Shown in pieces: positions 43,801 to 52,556 of a DNA stretch of 64,000 nucleotides. Position numbers and translations under genes: made by a program. This stretch comes from an endosymbiont of Escarpia spicata (lineage in GTDB: Bacteria > Pseudomonadota > Gammaproteobacteria > Chromatiales > Chromatiaceae), in assembly GCA_003349915.1 (NCBI GenBank), contig QFXE01000021.1, positions 398,957-462,956 on the forward strand, in the 5' to 3' direction. The number at the start of each line of letters is the position of its first letter. Positions within the stretch are counted from its first letter, which is position 1. The notes under the pieces are model-generated. The model saw nothing but the letters and a program-made list of their open reading frames with translations, had not been told where the DNA came from and did no database searches.

Positions 43801-44284
43801 GGTGGAGCGTATCACAGCAAATATCAGCAATGAGGAGTTGTCTGAAGCCTCACATACAGCCCACTCCCTCAAAGGCAGCAGCGGCAACATCGGCGCAAAA
43901 CAGGTCCATCAATACGCCGCCTCGGTGGAACAACACTGCCGCAACAAACAGCCTGACCAAGCGCTGGAAGCGCTGAAAAAGCTGGATACCAGTCTGCAGC
44001 AAGTAATCGACGGACTGGCTCAACTGGATGAACCCGCAGACGAGTCAGCTCCCATTGAAAGCAGCGCCGGCATTGATCCCGATGAACTACAGCACTTATT
44101 GCAACAGCTTGAAAGGCATCTGGATACCGACTTGAGACAGGCAGGAACCTTGCTGAAAAACATCCTGCAAAAAGCAGAGGGTACAGAATTCAGTCACTCT
44201 TTGACCGAGATAGAGCAAGCATTGAATGAGTTCGACATCGATACTTCTAAAACCATTATTGGACGTATCGGGCAACAAGTGTAA
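40835..44284 (+). CDS. Hybrid sensor histidine kinase with two receivers and HPt
   Basis: 1149 residues. TM1 (about 6-24), a 285-residue all-helical extracytoplasmic sensor region, TM2 (about 312-333), HAMP, a coiled coil, then HisKA with His442 ([11 protein letters not shown]), HATPase (NNAIKFTEAGQ, DTGIGLSEEQ, GGTGLGLAISHA), receiver 1 with Asp728, receiver 2 with Asp864 and HPt with His1010 (AHSLKGSSGNIGA). It resembles BarA/TorS-type relay kinases. The ribosome site GAGG precedes the ATG. It shares an operon with the haem-domain protein upstream and the response regulator 15 bases downstream. Confidence 0.94.
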   Translation: MSLRLLFTIGALGLFSTLLGVGYIAHHHSEQAEEFLSRMVSRYTPTLLKLHRLQNLLDQSQNLYSLYHRQPKRASDHSVELAMQLRALAKQSRDSDLAASTLPSEIERLAITLDQFLENQYSDSKSAELDAQIRETISLQISRLQGKIHESLTIAEGINGSDSLPLRQKMHHLLNGIEMVVVELGEWELVSLTQVIEPLTKAMTVSNLLIDSLNKRILQDAQSNADAYKVILSNLKEFTRSSKRLKVTTLLYAQALNENDPSAAEVLETEELINIFRENLNTKMNDLQHNIKVRQEHEMEAMLDHFADNQSYLLILALAALTLVTLGTIVTIHIIQNPIQGLLSYTNEISRGQYSEQHGNAYLKEFSRLFSAFGAMAKNLQRKENELNQNLLQLHQANRTINKSNEALEERVIERTKALEMEKVKAESANRAKSTFLATMSHEIRTPMNGVLGMLHLLEKTELGDTQKRYITTASHSSDLLLSVINDILDFSKLESKKLELESLPFNPIVLIERTATMLARPAHNKGLELICSIAPEVPCVIKGDPTRLQQILTNLANNAIKFTEAGQVALYASYTDGRIHFGVADTGIGLSEEQQKGVFEAFTQADSTHTRKYGGTGLGLAISHALVKAMGGSLELASAQGIGADFHFDLPAVEPDEETCRLVPPESLSRKRILLVDDQVSTRDAIERMLRTWDVEEIGQASTGSDAVAQVCTAAADDKPYDIVLLDAAMPGMEGSELVEAIYSEAGSHKLRIVELRTLDQNGEPVPGVDAWINKPISQSDLFDTLLDLYGESIATHGSNHAKDARDWWFGGSKLLLVEDNPVNQDVATEILTSAGFNINTRENGAEAVVAVQEHSYDAVLMDIQMPVMDGLTAARKIRELGGDYADLPILAMTAHALSGDKEKSLEAGMNGHITKPINPHAMFSELAEWVAPSEKPEQVDLRQEQTEVEPLPELPGIDTADALDRIGGNQSAYRRILRNYRDRNLDVVERITANISNEELSEASHTAHSLKGSSGNIGAKQVHQYAASVEQHCRNKQPDQALEALKKLDTSLQQVIDGLAQLDEPADESAPIESSAGIDPDELQHLLQQLERHLDTDLRQAGTLLKNILQKAEGTEFSHSLTEIEQALNEFDIDTSKTIIGRIGQQV

Positions 44285-44299
44285 AGGAATGAAGCAGCA

Positions 44300-45409
44300 A
44301 TGAATACTGAGACAAAACGCATTCTTATCGTTGACGATTCAGCGGATGACATCCACTTCGTTATGGAAAGCTTCTCAAAAGAGTATGCCGTGCTGGCAGC
44401 CACCAGTGGTGAAAAGGCGTTGCAGATAGCGGACAGAGATCCTCGCCCTGACGTCATTTTGATGGATGTGGAAATGCCGGGAATGAATGGATATGAGACC
44501 TGCCGTCGTTTGAAGGAAGCCGAGTCCACGCAGGATATAGACGTGATTTTTGTATCATCCCACGATACAACAGAGGAAAAACTTGCCGGTTACGATGCGG
44601 GCGGCAGTGACTACCTTATCAAACCGGTTCAGCCGGACATGCTGCTACAGAAGGTCAAGCTGGCCATTAGCAACAGAGCTGACCGTGAGTCATCAGCGCA
44701 GGAAACCAGCTCGGCCATGCAGACGGCGATGACCGCTATTTCAAATGTTGGTGAAATGGGTGTGGTCATTAATTTTTTGCGGGGTAGTTTTTTAGCTGAC
44801 AACAGCGAAACCCTGGCAAGGCAGATCGTGGAAGCCACTGCCAACTATGGACTGGAAAATAGTGTGCAGATCAGCAGCTCAGAAAAGCCTGTCTATGCAA
44901 GCAGCAATAAGTCTATACCGCCGCTGGAACAGGAACTCCTGTCAAGACTCAGCGGTGAGAGACGGATTATGGAAAGCGGTAGCAGACTGATCCTGAGTTT
45001 TGGAGTTGTCTCACAACTTATTAAAAACATGCCGGATGATGATGACCGGCGCGGCAGGCTGCGTGATCATCTGGCCATTCTGCTGGAAGGCGCCGAGGCT
45101 CGCGCTAAAGCATTGGCCATTCAGACAGAACTTGCAAGTGTTGTGGCTGACTCTAATCAAACACTATTGAATATTGAGCTTCTACAGAAAAAACAGCAGC
45201 AGTCAGGCATGCAGATCATGGATGATGTAGTGCAAGATATTGAAAATGCATTTTTCACTTCCGGGCTTACAGAAGAACAGGAAAAGCAGATCATGGATAT
45301 TGTTCAGCTTGGCGCGGGTAAATCGCAGGTGAACTTAGAGCAAGGCCTCCAACTCAATCAACAATTGCGTGCAATCATCGATCGTCTGGCGCAATTTTCA
45401 TCCATGTGA
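44300..45409 (+). CDS. Response regulator with uncharacterised helical C-terminal domain
   Basis: 369 residues. Receiver at 6-130: RILIVDDSADDIHFV, Asp56 in VILMDVEMPGMNG, Ser/Ser switch in FVSSHD, Lys in YLIKPVQPD. The remainder (about 135-369) is not a DNA-binding, GGDEF or HD domain. It has a mixed stretch (VVINFLRGSFLADNSETLARQ, with a GAF-like feel) and a long helical end with MDDVVQDIENAFFTSGLTEEQEKQ in two runs. It is the likely target of the adjacent hybrid kinase. Output unknown. Confidence 0.85.
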   Translation: MNTETKRILIVDDSADDIHFVMESFSKEYAVLAATSGEKALQIADRDPRPDVILMDVEMPGMNGYETCRRLKEAESTQDIDVIFVSSHDTTEEKLAGYDAGGSDYLIKPVQPDMLLQKVKLAISNRADRESSAQETSSAMQTAMTAISNVGEMGVVINFLRGSFLADNSETLARQIVEATANYGLENSVQISSSEKPVYASSNKSIPPLEQELLSRLSGERRIMESGSRLILSFGVVSQLIKNMPDDDDRRGRLRDHLAILLEGAEARAKALAIQTELASVVADSNQTLLNIELLQKKQQQSGMQIMDDVVQDIENAFFTSGLTEEQEKQIMDIVQLGAGKSQVNLEQGLQLNQQLRAIIDRLAQFSSM

Positions 45410-45434
45410 TCAGTGAATACGAGGGAACTGAGTC

Positions 45435-45472
45435 CATCTCTCCCTCCCCATCAAGTGGATAGAGGGGAGAGA
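45435..45472. terminator. Stem-loop between convergent genes
   Basis: ATCTCTCCCTC / GAGGGGAGAGAT form a long stem with a 15-base loop between the response regulator and the convergent transporter gene. It is a probable two-way terminator, although the T-run is poor. Confidence 0.6.
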
Positions 45473-45484
45473 TAAAATCAAACG

Positions 45485-46798
45485 TTAATCCACCGTTACC
45501 GTACTGGGCGCACCACTAGCCTGCGCCTTGATGGTTACATCCTCCTTCTGACGCTTCGTAGGAATCTTAACCGTGGAGATGATAACTGCGGCGATGAGGC
45601 TCAAGACGCCGGTGATAATGAAAGCAATCAGGTAGTTGTTCATGTCTCCCAGGTAACCGCCGAGCATGGGACCGACGGTGCCACCCAAACCATAGGCAAG
45701 AAACACATAGCCGTAGTTCTGACCGAAGAACTTGTGTCCAAAGGTGTCTGTGGTGATGGCGGGAAACAGCGCAAAGTTGCCGCCAAAATTAAAACCAATG
45801 AGTGCTGCGAACAGGTAGAGCGAGTATTCGAATCCAGCCACATAGGGAAATGCGATAACGAACACCCCCTGGCTGGCCGCCATAATGATCAGCGAGGTCT
45901 TACGCCCCCGATGATCGCAGTTGACCGCATGACCGATGATGTCACTGATCTTACCCCAGCCGATGCGCCCAAGCGCATTGAAGATGGCGAACACCACCAT
46001 CGCAGTACCGGCGGTCGCATCGGCCAGTGTTTCAGCCATACCGGAAGCTGTGAGGGCCTGACTCGGAAACTGCTTCATCAGACCGATACACATCAGACCT
46101 GCGGTGGCACCGATTGCAAAGGTGGAGAAGATCGACCAGTAGTGGGTGGTTCTGATCATCTCCTCACTGCGAAAATCAAACTTACTGCCTTTCTGATCCG
46201 GCTTCGGCGGCACGAACTCTGGAGGAAAGCTCATCCACAGGCTGCCGATCAGTACCAATACCATAAATATCCCACCGTAGATCATGAAGGTGGTACCTAT
46301 GCCATAGTCAGCAATCAAGCCACCCCATGTACCCGCCAGCTTTACCCAGATCATGGCTCCAAGCCCAAAACCGGCTACTGCAACGCCGGTGATTAGGCCC
46401 TTCTTGTCCGGGAACCATTGCATACCGACCGCAATGGGCACCACATAACCGAGCCCGATGCCCGCACCGCCCAGGAGTCCGACGCCGATCAGGGTCGGCC
46501 AGAAACTCTCTCCGCCCATAACACCGGCAAGCAGATAACCGGCACCCAGCATGATGCCGCCGGCAGCTGTCAGCTTGCGGGGACCGAATACATAGAGCTT
46601 ACGTCCCGCATAGACCATCACCAGCGCAAAGGCCACCAGCCCTACTGTGAACGGCCACTGAGTATCGGATGTCGACCAACCTGAAACCTGCAACGGTTTC
46701 GCGAATACTGACCAGGCATAGATCGCGCCGAGAGAAAGCTGTATTAACAGCGCTCCAAATATCACCCACATTCCGTGATTACTTTTACTGCTCGACAT
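45485..46798 (-). CDS. MFS transporter of the OFA (oxalate/formate antiporter-like) family
   Basis: 437 residues with twelve membrane helices. LSLGAIYAWSVFAKPLQ is the family start, with GLLGGAGIGLGYVVPIAVGMQWFPDKKGL (split by the length rule: GLGYVVPIAVGMQWFPDKKG) and GRIGWGKISDIIG as hallmark motifs. OFA members exchange small carboxylates such as oxalate/formate, lactate or pyruvate. Substrate cannot be called here. Monocistronic. The 262 bases upstream to the PEP-CTERM gene hold no convincing gene. Confidence 0.88.
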   Translation of the reverse strand: MSSSKSNHGMWVIFGALLIQLSLGAIYAWSVFAKPLQVSGWSTSDTQWPFTVGLVAFALVMVYAGRKLYVFGPRKLTAAGGIMLGAGYLLAGVMGGESFWPTLIGVGLLGGAGIGLGYVVPIAVGMQWFPDKKGLITGVAVAGFGLGAMIWVKLAGTWGGLIADYGIGTTFMIYGGIFMVLVLIGSLWMSFPPEFVPPKPDQKGSKFDFRSEEMIRTTHYWSIFSTFAIGATAGLMCIGLMKQFPSQALTASGMAETLADATAGTAMVVFAIFNALGRIGWGKISDIIGHAVNCDHRGRKTSLIIMAASQGVFVIAFPYVAGFEYSLYLFAALIGFNFGGNFALFPAITTDTFGHKFFGQNYGYVFLAYGLGGTVGPMLGGYLGDMNNYLIAFIITGVLSLIAAVIISTVKIPTKRQKEDVTIKAQASGAPSTVTVD

Positions 46799-47060
46799 CG
46801 TCTTTTGTTACCTTGATAAAAGCAGCGGATACTACTGGATCTATATAACGGTTCTGTGACAAAAACTTGAAGTTAAGAAACGGAGAAGCTTTCTTCAGTG
46901 CAAATAACAGCAGACTTTTTGAGACAAATTACGAGGGAACATACGAGATGGGCTGGAGTCAGCACATTAAGTGTGAAAAATTTGCTCCCTATACCACTAA
47001 TTTGGCCATTTCAACTAAACTCAGCATAGTAGGCTGCTTTGATGTAGAGGGAGAGGAAAG

Positions 47061-47671
47061 ATGAAGATTACAGTGAATATAAGACTGTTTTTTGTCACCG
47101 TGATGCTGTTGATTCCGACGCTGGGTCATACAGCCATAATCAGCTTCGACGGATTTACGCCTGGCTCCACCTTCGGTATGGGAACAGTGCTTTCAGAGGC
47201 CGGATTCGACTTCACTCAGGTTGGGGGTGGCATCAGCGGCAGTCCACAGTTTGTTGATGTGGGCGGTGGAAATATCGGCATCGAGGATTCGATCGATGAT
47301 GCGTATGGGCAGTGGATCGGATTCAGCCGGGACGACGGCGGGGATTTCACTTTCGATTCAGTCACCGGCCTGAACCGGATCACCGGCCTGACTCCGGTTG
47401 AGGGAATCTGGGTCAACGGGTATCTGGGTGGCTCTCTGGTGGCACAGGACAAATTTTTACCAACCACTAACACCCCACCCTGTTTGCCGCCAGCAACCTG
47501 CTGGGCCTGATTCTGGATGAGGTGAAGATTGCCCACAGCCATTACGTGCCTTTCAACGAGGATGTGGTTCTAACAGCAGTGCAATTGACCCAGATACCAG
47601 AGCCCGTAACCTGGCTGATCTTTACCGTCGGACTGCTGGGACTGGCTCGGAGTAAAGAAATACGACTATAA
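47061..47671 (+). pseudogene. PEP-CTERM sorting-signal protein, frameshifted before the anchor
   Basis: A signal peptide (LFFVTVMLLIPTLGHTA) is followed by a beta-rich secreted domain (IISFDGFTPGSTFGMGTVLS...). The first frame ends at 47510. The second frame, usable only after 47466, continues TLFAASNLLGLILDEVKIAHS and ends in IPEPVTWLIFTVGLLGLARS plus basic residues, a complete PEP-CTERM anchor recognised by exosortases. The shift therefore lies at about 47467-47480, in ACACCCCACCC. It is either an inactivated gene or a base-call error. No exosortase gene is in the window. Confidence 0.8.
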
Positions 47672-47672
47672 G

Positions 47673-47771
47673 TTATGCCGTTTTGTAACGCCTGAAGCCA
47701 ATGCCTGCCAGGCCGATACACATTAGAACAAAGATGCCGAGCTCTGGAACGCTGAGCGGCCCTTGGGTGAG
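47673..47771 (-). pseudogene. PEP-CTERM C-terminal fragment facing the PEP-CTERM gene
   Basis: On the minus strand the frame reads [20 protein letters not shown] and GLAGIGFRRYKTA before the stop at 47673-47675. This is a PEP-CTERM-like tail (VPE, hydrophobic stretch, RR). A stop codon lies about 35 codons upstream and no N-terminal part is seen, so it is a remnant. The following 140 bases to the CIRCE element show nothing. Confidence 0.65.
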
Positions 47772-47910
47772 CTGGAACCCGGTTACGCTTCAGTTTTATT
47801 TTTGACTATTTTTCCAAAAAAAACGTCCCCTAATTTTCACGAACCTGGAACTTGTCACCTTACTTTTCAGCAACGGAACCATCCCCCTAAACTCCGGTCA
47901 TATTCTAGAG

Positions 47911-47937
47911 TTGGCACTCCCCATCAGAGAGTGCTAA
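47911..47937. promoter_or_regulatory. CIRCE operator (HrcA site) upstream of rpoH
   Basis: TTGGCACTC-N9-GAGTGCTAA compares with the CIRCE consensus TTAGCACTC-N9-GAGTGCTAA: 17 of 18 positions match with exact spacing. It ends 32 bases before the rpoH ATG, so HrcA binding would block transcription start or elongation. Confidence 0.9.
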
Positions 47938-47969
47938 TATCAAATTTGAGAAAAACACTGAGGTATTCA

Positions 47970-48821
47970 ATGGGTAAGGAACTCGTGATCCCCATGTCGC
48001 TGCCCACCGGCAGCATTGACGCTTACATCAGCGCAGCTTATCGGCTGCCGATTCTGAGTGCGGAAGAGGAACACAAGCTCGCCGTCCAACTGCGGGATAA
48101 TAAAGACCTGGCGGCAGCCCGTTCGCTGGTCATGGCCCACGTACGCTTTGTGGTACGCATCGCACGCGGTTACTCCGGTTACGGTCTGGCCCTGCCCGAT
48201 CTGGTACAGGAAGGCACCGTTGGGCTGATGAAGGCGGTCAAACGCTTCGACCCTGACATGGGCGTGCGCCTGGTCTCTTTTGCGGTGCATTGGATCAAGG
48301 CGGAGATCCACGAGTTCATCCTGAAAAACTGGCGCATCGTCAAGGTGGCTACCACCAAGGCCCAGCGTAAACTGTTCTTCAATCTGCGCAGCTCCAAAAA
48401 GCGTCTTGGCTGGTTCTCCCAGGAAGAGGTCGAGGGCGTGGCGAAAGATCTGGGCGTAAAACCGGAAACCGTACTGGAGATGGAATCCCGCCTGTCTGGT
48501 CAGGACATCGCCTTCGATGGTCCTGGTAGCGATGACGAGGATGGTCTGGTAGCCACCCCCGCCGGCTACCTGCGGGATATGAGTCTGGAGCCCGCCTCCA
48601 GGGTTGAGGCTGTGGACAGCGAAGACCACATGAAACAGCAGCTGCTCACCGCCCTGGGTGACCTCGACGAACGCAGCCGCACTATTCTTGAAGCCCGCTG
48701 GCTGGGCGAGAAGAAGGCCACCCTGCACGAATTGGCTGACCGTTTCGGCGTCTCTGCCGAGCGCATTCGCCAGATCGAGAAGAGCGCCATGGGCAAGCTG
48801 AAGGGCGTGCTCGCCGCCTGA
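47970..48821 (+). CDS. rpoH: RNA polymerase heat-shock sigma factor (sigma-32)
   Basis: 283 residues from the ATG at 47970; the frame is open to 47763, but homology begins at MGKELVIPM. Region 2 has [20 protein letters not shown] and [20 protein letters not shown]. The RpoH box [19 protein letters not shown] is intact. Region 4 ends with [20 protein letters not shown]. It directs heat-shock transcription. It usually follows ftsX in gammaproteobacteria; here it stands alone behind a CIRCE operator. Confidence 0.97.
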   Translation: MGKELVIPMSLPTGSIDAYISAAYRLPILSAEEEHKLAVQLRDNKDLAAARSLVMAHVRFVVRIARGYSGYGLALPDLVQEGTVGLMKAVKRFDPDMGVRLVSFAVHWIKAEIHEFILKNWRIVKVATTKAQRKLFFNLRSSKKRLGWFSQEEVEGVAKDLGVKPETVLEMESRLSGQDIAFDGPGSDDEDGLVATPAGYLRDMSLEPASRVEAVDSEDHMKQQLLTALGDLDERSRTILEARWLGEKKATLHELADRFGVSAERIRQIEKSAMGKLKGVLAA

Positions 48822-48833
48822 TCGATCTCTGCT

Positions 48834-48860
48834 GTAGAGACGGCAATTTGCCGTCTCTAC
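48834..48860. terminator. Perfect palindrome between convergent rpoH and bioD
   Basis: GTAGAGACGGCAA-T-TTGCCGTCTCTAC gives 13-bp arms. It lies just after the rpoH stop and overlaps the bioD stop codon (48857). It is a likely two-way transcription barrier without T-runs, or a REP unit. Confidence 0.7.
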
Positions 48861-49576
48861 CGACAGCTGCGCTTGCAACTTCCGCTCAGCTCCGTGGCCG
48901 CAACACACCTGTCAAGACACCCTCCCACAGCTTGCGCAGTCGGCCGCTCCATGTAAGGTATCTCTCCCAGACAGGGGGCCGGCATCCAGCTACAGAGGGT
49001 TTCAAGGTTTTCCCGCTGCGCATCCATATCCGGATCGATGTGGTTACCCACCCATCCCGCCAAACGCAGGCCAGAACCCAAAATACTCTCTTCCGTGAGC
49101 AGGGTATGACTGATGCAGCCCAGCTTCAACCCTACCACCAGGATCACCGGCAGATCGAGCATCCGCACAAGATCGGGCAGGGTGACACCGTGACCCAATG
49201 GCACCCGCCAGCCGCCCACACCCTCCACAATGACCCGGTCAGCCTGATTAGACAGTTCGACATAATCAGCCTGAATCTTCCTCAGACTGATCGGTCTCCC
49301 TTCCGACTTTGCGGCCAGATGAGGTGCAATAAACGCTGCATAGGCGAAGGGATTGACCTTTTCGTAGGGCAGTTGGATATCGGATTGGGCCTGAATTCTG
49401 AGCGCATCGTCGTTGCGCAGCCCTTCCGGGGTCGGGTCTGCACCTGCTGCCACCGGCTTCAAACCCACCACGCTGAGTCCCGCCGCCTGCAGCCGATGCA
49501 TCAGTCCCAGAGCCACCTCCGTCTTGCCGCAACCTGTATCGGTGCCGGTGATAAAAAAACCTTTATTGAAATTCAT
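48857..49576 (-). CDS. bioD: ATP-dependent dethiobiotin synthetase
   Basis: 239 residues. The P-loop FFITGTDTGCGKTEVALGL is at 7-25, with GLKPVAAGADPTPEGLRNDD and VEGVGGWRVPLG as further family motifs. It closes the ureido ring of dethiobiotin. Last gene of bioBFHCD; its ATG overlaps the bioC stop by 4 bases. The C-terminal 20 residues (CVAATELSGSCKRSCR) are Cys-rich and not family-typical, and part is encoded by the palindrome. Confidence 0.95.
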   Translation of the reverse strand: MNFNKGFFITGTDTGCGKTEVALGLMHRLQAAGLSVVGLKPVAAGADPTPEGLRNDDALRIQAQSDIQLPYEKVNPFAYAAFIAPHLAAKSEGRPISLRKIQADYVELSNQADRVIVEGVGGWRVPLGHGVTLPDLVRMLDLPVILVVGLKLGCISHTLLTEESILGSGLRLAGWVGNHIDPDMDAQRENLETLCSWMPAPCLGEIPYMERPTAQAVGGCLDRCVAATELSGSCKRSCR

Positions 49577-50439
49577 AGACTCTGCTTCAAACTATCGAAA
49601 GGGATAGAGGTCACCCCATCCTGAGTGCGCTGCCGGGGTGCCCATGCCAAACCGTAAACCACCTCGTAACTGGCAGGCAATCGCCCATTGTTGCGAAAAA
49701 CCTCATAGGCGCTGAACATCGCCTGCAGCCGACCCTTGCCGGTCAGTCCCTGCTGCCGCCCGCGGGTGACATTATGCGCGCCCAACGCCTTGAGATCACG
49801 CATCAGTCCCGGCACATCATCGTAAGTCAGTTGCATACGATCCACATCCACCACCGGATCGGAAAAACCCGCCCGCAACATAACATCACCGATGTCATGC
49901 ATATCCGGAAAAGGACTGACGTGGGGATAGCCATCCACCTCCGCCCAGCTCTGGCGTAGCTCTTTCAGGGTATCCGGACCAAAAGTGGAGAACATCAGCA
50001 AGCCATTGGGACGCAGTACCCGCAGGAATTCGTTGAAGGTCTGCTCCAGATTGTTGCACCACTGCAACGCAGCATTGGAGAAGAGCAGGTCCACGCTCTG
50101 ATCCGCCAGCGGCAACTGCTCCGCATCTGCGCAGAGACAGCGTGGACGCCTGAACAGGGAACCCCGTTTACGCGTCTGCTGTAGCATCGGCAGGGCAAAA
50201 TCCAGCGCCAGGATGCGTGCCTTCCTGTACTGCTTGGCAAGTGCAGCAGTGGCCTCCCCGGTGCCTGCCCCCACATCCAGCACCACCGACGGTTGATGGC
50301 GGATGTAGCTCAGGCGTTCGAGCATCCGCCGGGCGGTCTCCCGCTGCAGTACCGCCACCTCATCATAACTGGCGGCAGAGCGCTCAAAGGCCCGGCGGGC
50401 CTGGCGCTTGTCGATATGAGCGACGCTCTTACTGCTCAC
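49573..50439 (-). CDS. bioC: Malonyl-ACP O-methyltransferase
   Basis: 288 residues. Motif I of SAM methyltransferases is VVLDVGAGTGEATAALAKQY. The N-terminal signature RRAFERSAASYDEVAVLQRET and LLFSNAALQWCNNLEQTFNE are typical of BioC. It methylates malonyl-ACP so that the fatty-acid enzymes accept it as a pimeloyl precursor. It overlaps bioH by 11 bases and bioD by 4. Confidence 0.96.
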   Translation of the reverse strand: MSSKSVAHIDKRQARRAFERSAASYDEVAVLQRETARRMLERLSYIRHQPSVVLDVGAGTGEATAALAKQYRKARILALDFALPMLQQTRKRGSLFRRPRCLCADAEQLPLADQSVDLLFSNAALQWCNNLEQTFNEFLRVLRPNGLLMFSTFGPDTLKELRQSWAEVDGYPHVSPFPDMHDIGDVMLRAGFSDPVVDVDRMQLTYDDVPGLMRDLKALGAHNVTRGRQQGLTGKGRLQAMFSAYEVFRNNGRLPASYEVVYGLAWAPRQRTQDGVTSIPFDSLKQSL

Positions 50440-51205
50440 TGCTTCTCTCCAAAAAGGTTTCTATCAGCGCCAGCGTCTCATCCTGATGGGAGAGAAAAGG
50501 CGCATGGGCCGCTGCGGAAATTCTATGCACCTCCGCCTGGGGCAACATGGCCAGTAACAGATCTGCGGCGGCTGCCGGAACCAGCGTATCCCGCTCGCCA
50601 TAGAGCCAGAGTGTCGGCATCTGCAGAGCGGCCAGATCCTCTCGCAGATCAACATTTTTCAGCAGCGACAATCCTGACTCCAGGGCTGTAGGTTGCGGAT
50701 CAGGTTTCTCCATCAGACGGGCTTTTAGAGCGCGCAATGTGGCGCGGGCCTCATCACTGCCACGCACCTGGAGGGCGAGAAAACGCTCCAGCGTCTTGCG
50801 ATGATCCTGCTTCAGGGATGTGGCAAACTGTCCGAGGGTCTTGTCTGCCATGGCATGGGGCCAGCTCTCCCCCTGCACAAACCGTGGGGTTCCCGCCAGG
50901 GAGATCAGCTTCTGCACCCGTTCCGGCTGATCCAGCGCAACCTGCAGCGCAACCTGCGCCCCGAGAGACCAACCGATCCAGACCGCTCGCTCAGGAGCCA
51001 CTGCAAGACAGGCATCCGCCCACTCCCTGAGACTGCGCTTTTCGGCGAAGGGACTGTCACCATGTCCCGGCAGATCGATTTGGATCACTCGCCGATTTTC
51101 GGCCAAACGTTCGGCAAAACCGCCCCAGACCGCCGAGTTCATGCCCCAACCGTGCAGCAGCACCAGCGGTTCCCCCCGGCCAAGGGTTTCCAGGTTGAGT
51201 CTCAT
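50429..51205 (-). CDS. bioH: Pimeloyl-ACP methyl ester carboxylesterase
   Basis: 258 residues, alpha/beta hydrolase. Oxyanion region [14 protein letters not shown], nucleophile Ser in [13 protein letters not shown], Asp in [10 protein letters not shown] and His in [12 protein letters not shown]. It frees pimeloyl-ACP from its methyl ester, ending chain growth. Overlaps on both sides (bioF by 4, bioC by 11) show tight coupling. Confidence 0.95.
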   Translation of the reverse strand: MRLNLETLGRGEPLVLLHGWGMNSAVWGGFAERLAENRRVIQIDLPGHGDSPFAEKRSLREWADACLAVAPERAVWIGWSLGAQVALQVALDQPERVQKLISLAGTPRFVQGESWPHAMADKTLGQFATSLKQDHRKTLERFLALQVRGSDEARATLRALKARLMEKPDPQPTALESGLSLLKNVDLREDLAALQMPTLWLYGERDTLVPAAAADLLLAMLPQAEVHRISAAAHAPFLSHQDETLALIETFLERSSEQ

Positions 51206-52353
51206 TCACCCACTTCCGGCAGTTCCGCCAACACTTCCAGCAGCCGTTCCAACTGGTCATCACTATGGCTTGCACTGAGGGTGATACGCAGCCGCGCGCT
51301 GCCCTCCGGCACGGTGGGAGGACGAATGGCGGAGACCAGAATCCCCTGCGCCTCCAGATGGCGGCTCCAGGCCAACGCCCGGCCAGCACTACCCGCCACG
51401 ATGGGCTGAATCGGTGTCTCTGATGCCATCAGGGAGAGACCAAACCCCGCTACCTGCTCCCTGAAACGTGCGATCAACTTTTGCAGACGTTCGCGGCGCC
51501 AGGACTCCTCCCGTGCAATCTGCAGACTGACCAGCGTGGCTTCAGCCAAGGCCGGTGGGGTGGCAGTCGTATAGACATAGGGACGCGCCTGCTGAATCAA
51601 GGTCTCGATCAGGACCTCGCTGCCTGCGACAAAAGCGCCAAATGTCCCCAGTGCCTTGCCGAGAGTACCCATCAGGATCGGCACCTCCTTTTCACTCAGA
51701 CCAAAATGGCTGGTGCATCCGCCTCCGGTTTCACCCAACACGCCGAGACCGTGGGCATCGTCCACCATCAGCCAGGCGTTATTTTGCGCAGCCAGCCGGG
51801 CCAAGCCCGGTAGAGGCGCAAGGTCGCCATCCATGCTGAAGACGCCATCGGTGACAATCAAACGCCGCCCCTCCCCCACTGCTTTCAACTGCCGCTCCAG
51901 ACTGGAGGCATCCGCGTGCTGATAGCGTTTCATCCTGGCTCTGGAGAGCACTCCGGCATCCACCAGTGAGGCGTGATTGAGCCGGTCTTCAAATAGCTGG
52001 TCGCCACGTCCCAGAAGCGCAGATACCACACCAAGATTGGCCATATAACCGGTGGAGAAGAGCAGCGCCCTGGGCCGTCCGGTAAAGACCGCCAGCGCCT
52101 CTTCCAGTTCCTCATGGGCATGGCTGTGACCGCTGATCAGATGTGCTGAACCACTGCCCACACCATAACGCCCGGCGCCCTGCTGCAACGCACGGATCAC
52201 CTCTGGATGATTGGCCAGCCCAAGGTAATCGTTGCTGCAGAAAGATAGCATCGGACGGCCATCCACCAGCAACTCAGGCTGCTGCGGACCGTCAATCGTT
52301 CGCCGGGTGCGATAGAGATCGTCCCGGCGGCGTTGGTTCAGGTTTTTATGCAT
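51202..52353 (-). CDS. bioF: 8-amino-7-oxononanoate synthase
   Basis: 383 residues, PLP enzyme of the alpha-oxoamine synthase family. [16 protein letters not shown] is N-terminal, [17 protein letters not shown] contains the Asp/His that contact PLP, and the PLP Lys lies in [17 protein letters not shown]. It condenses pimeloyl-ACP with alanine. It follows bioB after 203 bases, a gap that holds AACCTTT-type heptamers and no gene. Confidence 0.97.
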   Translation of the reverse strand: MHKNLNQRRRDDLYRTRRTIDGPQQPELLVDGRPMLSFCSNDYLGLANHPEVIRALQQGAGRYGVGSGSAHLISGHSHAHEELEEALAVFTGRPRALLFSTGYMANLGVVSALLGRGDQLFEDRLNHASLVDAGVLSRARMKRYQHADASSLERQLKAVGEGRRLIVTDGVFSMDGDLAPLPGLARLAAQNNAWLMVDDAHGLGVLGETGGGCTSHFGLSEKEVPILMGTLGKALGTFGAFVAGSEVLIETLIQQARPYVYTTATPPALAEATLVSLQIAREESWRRERLQKLIARFREQVAGFGLSLMASETPIQPIVAGSAGRALAWSRHLEAQGILVSAIRPPTVPEGSARLRITLSASHSDDQLERLLEVLAELPEVGE

Positions 52354-52556
52354 AGAGAATCGAACATTTTAAAAGATAGGTGAAAGGTAAAAGGAAGACC
52401 GGGCTTCATCGCTGTTGCCGTCACCGTGAAAATACGTAGGCCAGATCAAGCGTAGCGGATCGGGCATCCCGTCGACATCTAACGAGGCTACAAAGTTCGG
52501 CCTATCTCGTGGCACGGCCGCCTTTAACCTTTAACCTTTAACCTTTTGCCTTTTAC

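Noticed and set aside
46867..47064. 65-codon ORF overlapping the PEP-CTERM start by ATGA.
   Set aside because: TTG start without a ribosome site, no motif, and composition unlike the neighbours.
47763..47969. N-terminal extension of RpoH.
   Set aside because: The frame is open, but it crosses the CIRCE operator and has no sigma-32 homology before MGKELVIPM.
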